Below, in pieces: positions 6,135 to 9,927 of a stretch of DNA of 9,927 nt. The position numbers were made by a program, and so were the translations under genes. Where the stretch lies: NCBI GenBank assembly GCA_028282865.1, contig JANQHA010000145.1, forward strand, positions 1 through 9,927. Direction: 5' to 3'. The notes below the pieces were generated by a model that was not told the origin of the DNA, did not search any database, and worked only from the letters and a program-made list of their open reading frames with translations. Origin of the DNA: Oligoflexales bacterium (lineage in GTDB: Bacteria; Bdellovibrionota_B; Oligoflexia; Oligoflexales; CACXFL01). Each line of letters begins with the position of its first letter. Within the stretch, counting starts at the first letter, position 1.

Positions 6135-6809
6135 TCATCTAGACGGCGCGAAGAAACGCTTTATAAAAAAAACACCTTGGTGAAAGCGTTTCTTAATGAT
6201 CATTGGATTAGTCAACATCGACACTAAAACCTTCTGTGCCACGATCAAGCCAAAAAAAGCAGCGTGCAGGTAGTAAATAATATTACGTTTCGGCAGTAGT
6301 GACCAAGCCCACTCATTAACCTCGACTTGAGCAACTAGGTGAATTCGATCTTGCTGAGAATTATTTTCAACTGCATGTAGATAGCTAGTGTTTAATGCCC
6401 AAACATCGCCCTTTAGCATTTTTAACGGTTTTTTTGAGACCTCAAAGATGCATTGGTCATTCGTTTTCAAAGGAATATGAAACCTTAGCCGGCCAACTTC
6501 CAGTGTTCCACTCAAGTCACGGTGACGGTGAAGCTTGGAGTCAGGCTTCACCTTATAAAAGACTAAAATATCAATATGAGCTTTGCACCACTCTCGAAAC
6601 TTATTCAACTCTGGAAACATTTCAAAATATTTGGTGGGCACATTATCCTTAATCAGATGAATCACTTGCCAATTATCAGAATGATAATCACCGGTTTCAT
6701 GAACCAGGTTCCACTGATCTTGGGGTAGCGATTCCAGCCGAGCCACAATTTGATCAATTTCCCGATCATTTAGGAATGACTTAAGCAGCAATAAGGCACC
6801 TGTATTCAT
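6135..6809 (-). CDS. Aspartyl/asparaginyl beta-hydroxylase family dioxygenase
   Basis: A 224-aa protein of the PF05118 type, an Fe(II)/2-oxoglutarate dioxygenase. Visible features are the iron-binding H-R-D (His96, Asp98) in L-H-R-H-R-D, G-R-L-R-F-H-I-P-L (106-114) on the core strand, G-D-V-W-A-L-N-T (134-141), the distal iron ligand His145 in Y-L-H-A-V-E-N, and Arg155 in D-R-I-H-L-V as the likely 2-oxoglutarate anchor. All needed residues are present. The last ~50 residues hold a hydrophobic stretch (I-I-Y-Y-L-H-A-A-F-F-G-L) and a very basic, aromatic tail, suggesting membrane attachment. The family includes protein hydroxylases, LpxO (lipid A acyl-chain hydroxylase) and antibiotic-pathway enzymes; the substrate here is unknown. 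It is divergent from the KAS III operon, so a role on an acyl or lipid product is possible. The start is ATG 6809, chosen over the adjacent TTG 6812 by ribosome-site spacing. Confidence 0.85.
   Translation of the reverse strand: MNTGALLLLKSFLNDREIDQIVARLESLPQDQWNLVHETGDYHSDNWQVIHLIKDNVPTKYFEMFPELNKFREWCKAHIDILVFYKVKPDSKLHRHRDLSGTLEVGRLRFHIPLKTNDQCIFEVSKKPLKMLKGDVWALNTSYLHAVENNSQQDRIHLVAQVEVNEWAWSLLPKRNIIYYLHAAFFGLIVAQKVLVSMLTNPMIIKKRFHQGVFFIKRFFAPSR
6151..6194. repeat. 12-bp perfect inverted repeat between convergent genes (possible bidirectional terminator)
   Basis: AAGAAACGCTTT (6151-6162) is the exact reverse complement of AAAGCGTTTCTT (6183-6194), with a 20-base spacer that itself contains the small dyad CACC-TT-GGTG and an eight-A run. 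It lies in the last codons of the hydroxylase gene (encoding the K-K-R-F and I-K-R-F repeats) and 27 bp after the convergent lipoprotein stop. It could stop transcription arriving from the lipoprotein side, but neither side has a proper T-tract after the outer stem. Confidence 0.4.
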
Positions 6810-6815
6810 CAATAG

Positions 6816-6821
6816 CCTCCT
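6816..6821 (-). promoter_or_regulatory. Shine-Dalgarno fixing the hydroxylase start
   Basis: On the minus strand a perfect AGGAGG lies six bases before ATG 6809 and only three before the alternative TTG 6812, so the ATG is preferred. Confidence 0.75.
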
Positions 6822-6891
6822 ATCGAGGTAACTCTAACCACTTAATTCTTATTTTACAACTTATAAACCCACCTATTAAAAGCTATTTCTT

Positions 6892-6920
6892 TTGCATGAT
6901 TTCTAAGGATTTTGTATACT
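6892..6920 (+). promoter_or_regulatory. Sigma70-type promoter for the KAS III/ACP/Rieske operon
   Basis: TTGCAT (6892-6897) and TATACT (6915-6920) are separated by exactly 17 bp; the -10 matches five of six and the -35 four of six positions of the consensus, and the surrounding region is A/T-rich. Initiation about seven bases downstream would give a leader of ~46 nt. It is in the 163-bp divergent region between the hydroxylase gene and the first KAS III gene. The rest of that region is AT-rich, and I see no clear promoter on the minus strand. Confidence 0.6.
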
Positions 6921-6972
6921 TTTTTCTTTGAAATCGCTTGAGAATGCCATTACTTAAGGGTATCTAGAACAA

Positions 6973-7941
6973 ATGCCTAACGCGTCTATCATCTCAATCG
7001 CTAGCCACTTACCTGAGCGAAAGCTCAGCAACGAGGAGCTGATTGAAAAGTTTCCCGATTGGGATGTCGATAAGATATACAAAAAGACAGGTATTAGGGA
7101 AAGGGCTATAGTTGAATCGGATCAGACTTCTTTAGACTTAGCCTACCATTCTTCTATTAAATTATTCCAAAGCGGAGTTATAAAGCCGAACCAAATTGAC
7201 ATGATTCTATTATGCACGCAAAGCCCCGATTACTTCTTGCCTTCTTCAGCCTGCATCCTGCAAAAGAGGTTGGAGTTACCTACTAACTGTGGGGCTCTTG
7301 ACTTTAATTTAGGGTGTTCCGGTTTTATTTACGGCTTGGCACTAGCTAAGGGGTTAATAGAGTCACAGCAAGCTAAAAATATTCTTTTAATAACTGCAGA
7401 AACCTACACAAAATACTTGGACCCAGAGGACCGCAGCGTGAGAACACTCTTTGGGGATGGAGCTGCGACAACTCTTATAAGCAGCAGTTCAACTGAGAAC
7501 GCTATCGGAACACCAGTACTTGGCACCGATGGCAGCGGTGCTGAAAACCTTATTGTAGAGGGTGGCGCTTCTAGATTTCCAGACCACAAGCCGACCCTTA
7601 AAATGAATGGTTCTGAGATTCTCAATTTTACACTCGAGTCAATTCCTCTTTGTATTTCTAGGCTACTTGAGCAGGAGAATCGGACCCTTGATAGCTTTGA
7701 TTACGTGGTATTCCACCAAGCTAATTCATTTATTTTGACTCAGCTGCAACGAAAATTAAAAATACCCAAGAATAAGTTTTGTATAAATATGCAAGAATAC
7801 GGCAACACTGTAGGGTCTACCATACCGATGGCGCTAAACCGCGCCCACCTCGATGGTGAGATCAAATCTGGAGATGAGATACTTCTCTGTGGATTTGGAG
7901 TAGGGTACTCGTGGGGCGCTACCATCATTAAGTGGCCATGA
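6973..7941 (+). CDS. 3-oxoacyl-ACP synthase III (KAS III) family protein, first copy
   Basis: A 322-aa thiolase-fold condensing enzyme, full length for KAS III. The catalytic triad is intact: Cys115 in D-F-N-L-G-C-S-G-F, His248 in V-F-H-Q-A-N, Asn278 in E-Y-G-N-T-V-G-S-T. Other family marks are K-T-G-I-R-E-R (38-44), S-P-D-Y-F-L-P-S-S-A-C (84-94), L-F-G-D-G-A-A (159-165) and the C-terminal G-F-G-V-G-Y-S-W-G-A. Housekeeping FabH joins acetyl-CoA to malonyl-ACP; the N-L-G-C-S-G-(F/Y) elbow and adjacent dedicated ACP instead suggest a specialised KAS III, as found in glycan-modification loci (for example the FabH2/AcpP2 pair of Campylobacter flagellin glycosylation). Compared with the second copy it lacks about 30 residues before the N-F-T helix (after residue ~200). 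A weak AAGGG lies 12 bases before the ATG. Confidence 0.92.
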   Translation: MPNASIISIASHLPERKLSNEELIEKFPDWDVDKIYKKTGIRERAIVESDQTSLDLAYHSSIKLFQSGVIKPNQIDMILLCTQSPDYFLPSSACILQKRLELPTNCGALDFNLGCSGFIYGLALAKGLIESQQAKNILLITAETYTKYLDPEDRSVRTLFGDGAATTLISSSSTENAIGTPVLGTDGSGAENLIVEGGASRFPDHKPTLKMNGSEILNFTLESIPLCISRLLEQENRTLDSFDYVVFHQANSFILTQLQRKLKIPKNKFCINMQEYGNTVGSTIPMALNRAHLDGEIKSGDEILLCGFGVGYSWGATIIKWP

Positions 7942-7951
7942 TAGGAGAGCT

Positions 7952-8182
7952 ATGAACGAAGAATTTATCGAAGAATTTGCCGAAGTATTTGATGTTGAAC
8001 CAGCAGAAATGAACACATCTTTTACTTTTGATGGTCCGGAGTCTTGGGACTCGCTCGCAATCGTTTCTACCATTGCTCTAGTAGACCAGTACTATGATGT
8101 TGTCTTAAAGGCAGATGACTTTATTCATTGCAGCAACTTTGGTGAGCTAATTCAACTTGCTGAAGGAAAAAAAGGCTCTTAA
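7952..8182 (+). CDS. Acyl carrier protein (dedicated)
   Basis: A 76-aa acidic protein of ACP length. The phosphopantetheine site is W-D-S-L (32-35) with Ser34, followed by the recognition helix A-I-V-S-T-I-A-L-V-D-Q-Y-Y and a third helix region K-A-D-D-F (53-57). The sequence around the site differs from the housekeeping AcpP wording (D-S-L-D-x-V-E-L) and is close to ACPs encoded in glycan or secondary-metabolite clusters. It would carry the acyl chain built or extended by the flanking KAS III enzymes, after loading by a holo-ACP synthase encoded elsewhere. It starts ten bases after the first KAS III stop, behind AGGAG (7943-7947), and its TAA overlaps the next ATG by one base (TAATG), so translation of the two is probably coupled. 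Cys60 is unusual for an ACP but not necessarily functional. Confidence 0.9.
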   Translation: MNEEFIEEFAEVFDVEPAEMNTSFTFDGPESWDSLAIVSTIALVDQYYDVVLKADDFIHCSNFGELIQLAEGKKGS

Positions 8183-9234
8183 TGGCTATTTTGCAAGTAA
8201 ACCATGCAGCTATACGGGGAGTTGTTAGTTCAATCCCAAAAACCGTAATTGCTAATAGTTATTTCGAACCCGATTTTAGCCGCGAAGAAATTGAAAGCAC
8301 CTCAAAAATGACCGGTGTTTTTGAGAGGAGACACGCAGACGATAATACGTGCACCTCAGACCTATGTTTAACCGCTGCAAACCAGCTGTTAGAGCGCCTT
8401 GGTTGGGAGCGACCAGAAGTCAACCTATTGATTTTTGTCAGCCAAACCCCAGACTATGTGCTACCAGCCACGGCGTGCATCTTACAAAATAAATTAGGCC
8501 TTCCTAAAAACTGCATTGCATTTGATGTCAACCTTGGTTGTTCAGGCTATGTTTATGGGCTTTACCTCGCTAGTAAATTGCTAAACAGTGAAACCAAAAA
8601 AGCATTACTTCTAGTCGGCGACACTTGTAGTAAATTCCTGAGCCCCAAAGATCGGTCCACCGCAATGTTATTCGGTGATGGCGGCTCGGCAACAGCGCTA
8701 GAGTTTGACGGTACGAGCGATTCTATGAAGTTTATCCTTGGTACCGATGGCGGAGGCTATGAAAACCTAAGGATCCCCGCTGGAGGTTTTCGGCAGCGCT
8801 CAAGCGAAGATACTTTAGTACGGACTGCAGCGGTTGACGGTAACCTACGAGGGCCGGAGGATCTGTATATGGATGGTGGAGAGATCTTTAACTTTACTTT
8901 AAGTGCCGTTCCAAGGCTTGTTAAAAACTTAGCAAAAGAGATCGAGTTGGATTTAGCTACCGTCGATGGTTTCCTGTTTCACCAAGCCAATGAGTTTATG
9001 ATCAAGCACATCGCTAAGAAATTAAAATTAGATTTAGACAAAGTGCCCATGACCATTGGTAAATACGGCAACACTAGCTCAGCATCGATTCCGCTTACCT
9101 TGACAGATTGGGCGCATGCAGGAACGAACATTAATTTATTAATGACTGGTTTTGGGGTAGGTTATTCTTACGGAGCCGTATACTGCAGCGGTGCATTAGA
9201 AGTCTGTGAACTCATAGAACACAAGGTGACCTAA
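8182..9234 (+). CDS. 3-oxoacyl-ACP synthase III (KAS III) family protein, second copy
   Basis: A 350-aa KAS III, clearly homologous to the first copy but diverged across its length. The triad is intact: Cys120 in V-N-L-G-C-S-G-Y, His267 in L-F-H-Q-A-N, Asn297 in K-Y-G-N-T-S-S-A-S. Shared motifs are Q-T-P-D-Y-V-L-P-A-T-A-C (88-99), M-L-F-G-D-G-G (162-168), L-G-T-D-G-G-G (186-192) and G-F-G-V-G-Y-S-Y-G-A (323-332). It carries a longer loop (about 203-231) before M-D-G-G-E-I-F-N-F-T that shapes the dimer interface or substrate pocket in this family and is shortened in the first copy. With both active sites complete, the two could act at successive condensations, use different starter units, or pair as a heterodimer. 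ATG 8182 overlaps the ACP stop; its own stop overlaps the next ATG. Confidence 0.92.
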   Translation: MAILQVNHAAIRGVVSSIPKTVIANSYFEPDFSREEIESTSKMTGVFERRHADDNTCTSDLCLTAANQLLERLGWERPEVNLLIFVSQTPDYVLPATACILQNKLGLPKNCIAFDVNLGCSGYVYGLYLASKLLNSETKKALLLVGDTCSKFLSPKDRSTAMLFGDGGSATALEFDGTSDSMKFILGTDGGGYENLRIPAGGFRQRSSEDTLVRTAAVDGNLRGPEDLYMDGGEIFNFTLSAVPRLVKNLAKEIELDLATVDGFLFHQANEFMIKHIAKKLKLDLDKVPMTIGKYGNTSSASIPLTLTDWAHAGTNINLLMTGFGVGYSYGAVYCSGALEVCELIEHKVT

Positions 9235-9927
9235 TGAGGTGTCTCTACAAAAACTCTCAGTACACTGATGACCAGGCCTGGGATAAAGAGTGCGATAGAT
9301 TTTCCGACTCATGGCAGTTTGCTGGATTCAAGAGTGACTTTAAGAAAAAACATGATTTTATGACTTTTGATTTTTTTGGAACCTCGGTTTTTTTGCAAAA
9401 TACTGGAGCTTCGATCGAAGCATTTACTAACGTTTGCCCTCACAGATCCGCACAGATCAGATCAGAACGACGAGGGTGCGGCGCTATGGTTTGCCCGTAT
9501 CACTCTTGGACTTTCCAGGCCGGCGGTCAAATCAAGAGCATTCCCGGAGTGACAGACTTCGAGCTAACTGAAAGCGAAAAAGCTCAAACTTGCCTCGAAG
9601 CCTGGAGCGTCGAAACATGTGGGGATCTTATCTTTATCAAAAAGGCATCTGCTGGACCAAACCTTAAGCAATGGCTTGGGGAATACTTCTATGAGTTAGA
9701 GTCTATTGGCAACTCACTTGGAGAAAGAATCGACGAAAACTCTATGACAATAGAAGCCAACTGGAAGATTATAGTTGAAAATTCGCTGGAAAATTACCAT
9801 GTGAACACCATCCACCCCAACTCATTTGCTAAACTCGGTGCAAAAGACCGAGAGATGAATTTCGGTGGTTATCACTCTGGCTGGGAAACCGAGCTTAACG
9901 AAAAAACATTCAAATCGGCAAAAAAAC
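9234..9927 (+). CDS. Rieske [2Fe-2S] non-heme iron oxygenase, alpha-subunit type (3' end outside window)
   Basis: An open frame from ATG 9234, overlapping the previous TAA by one base, runs off the right edge; 231 residues are visible. The N-terminal Rieske domain has the cluster motif C-P-H-R (Cys68, His70) and C-P-Y-H-S-W (Cys87, His90), i.e. C-x-H-x16-C-x2-H, followed by F-Q-A-G-G-Q-I-K-S-I-P-G (94-105). The catalytic domain begins with E-A-N-W-K-I-I-V-E-N (174-183) and shows the mononuclear iron ligands in N-Y-H-V-N-T-I-H-P (His189, His194); the third, acidic ligand is beyond the window. This is the ring-hydroxylating oxygenase alpha-subunit architecture, which also covers many non-aromatic hydroxylases and demethylases. 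It needs an electron-transfer reductase, not seen here. In this operon it probably oxidises the ACP-bound or transferred acyl product; that is inference. Confidence 0.9.
   Translation, partial: MRCLYKNSQYTDDQAWDKECDRFSDSWQFAGFKSDFKKKHDFMTFDFFGTSVFLQNTGASIEAFTNVCPHRSAQIRSERRGCGAMVCPYHSWTFQAGGQIKSIPGVTDFELTESEKAQTCLEAWSVETCGDLIFIKKASAGPNLKQWLGEYFYELESIGNSLGERIDENSMTIEANWKIIVENSLENYHVNTIHPNSFAKLGAKDREMNFGGYHSGWETELNEKTFKSAKK

Noticed and set aside
6163..6182. CACC-AA-GGTG followed by eight T on the minus strand as an intrinsic terminator
   Set aside because: The stem is only four base pairs with a two-base loop and it lies before the end of the hydroxylase coding sequence.
7404..8073. Several antisense open frames of 60-80 codons
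   Set aside because: They are opposite to the KAS III and ACP genes, have no ribosome binding site or recognisable protein features, and reflect codon bias of the real genes.
9367..9552. Open frame of 61 codons on the plus strand
   Set aside because: It lies in a different frame inside the Rieske oxygenase gene, whose cluster and iron motifs are unambiguous in the frame beginning at 9234.
1..9927. Mobile elements, CRISPR arrays, tRNA or rRNA genes
   Set aside because: No transposase, terminal repeats, spaced direct repeats, cloverleaf or rRNA-like sequence was seen, and the genes form a dense normal arrangement.

Overview
This is a plain chromosomal-looking stretch of a Gram-negative bacterium with moderate G+C. 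The Gram-negative call rests on two Sec lipoproteins (lipobox followed by Ser or Asn at +2), two secreted periplasmic-type proteins, and a secreted protein whose C-terminal half looks like an outer-membrane beta-barrel ending in Phe. TTG and GTG starts appear to be used alongside ATG. The combination of small secreted DUF3015 proteins, a DUF4105/Lnb-like protein, a Ser/Asp-rich orphan lipoprotein and a UspE-like stress protein recalls Bdellovibrionota/Oligoflexia or other delta-like proteobacteria. That placement is inference. No mobile element, CRISPR array, tRNA or rRNA was recognised.

Layout. 1-309: 3' end of a universal stress protein. 352-1272: alpha/beta-hydrolase lipoprotein. 1332-4363: tight run of three secreted proteins, two tandem DUF3015 paralogues and a 641-aa DUF4105 protein with a barrel-like C-terminus. 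4430-4858: DoxX-family membrane protein. 4996-6123: cysteine-containing, Ser/Asp-rich lipoprotein of unknown function, preceded by a hairpin that could hide its ribosome binding site. 6135-6809 (minus): aspartyl/asparaginyl beta-hydroxylase-family (2-oxoglutarate/Fe) enzyme, convergent with the lipoprotein gene. After a 163-bp divergent intergenic region with a good sigma70-like promoter, 6973-9927 (running off the end) holds a compact operon: KAS III, acyl carrier protein, second KAS III, Rieske non-heme iron oxygenase.

How the genes may work together. The right-hand operon is the most system-like part. Two complete but divergent KAS III enzymes flank a dedicated ACP, with 1-bp stop/start overlaps at two of the three junctions, and a Rieske oxygenase follows. 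This suggests that a special short acyl chain is made on its own carrier and then oxidised. The KAS III sequences resemble the type found in surface-glycan/O-antigen loci, where they supply unusual N- or O-acyl groups, but the window stops before any transferase or sugar gene. The divergent 2-oxoglutarate hydroxylase may be a second oxidative step. In the left half, the DUF3015 pair and DUF4105 protein form one probable cell-envelope unit. DUF4105 contains the lipoprotein N-acyltransferase Lnb of Bacteroides, so a link to lipoproteins or the outer membrane is possible but unproven here.

All gene-free stretches are shorter than 170 bp. Their contents (promoter candidates, inverted repeats) are listed as features.
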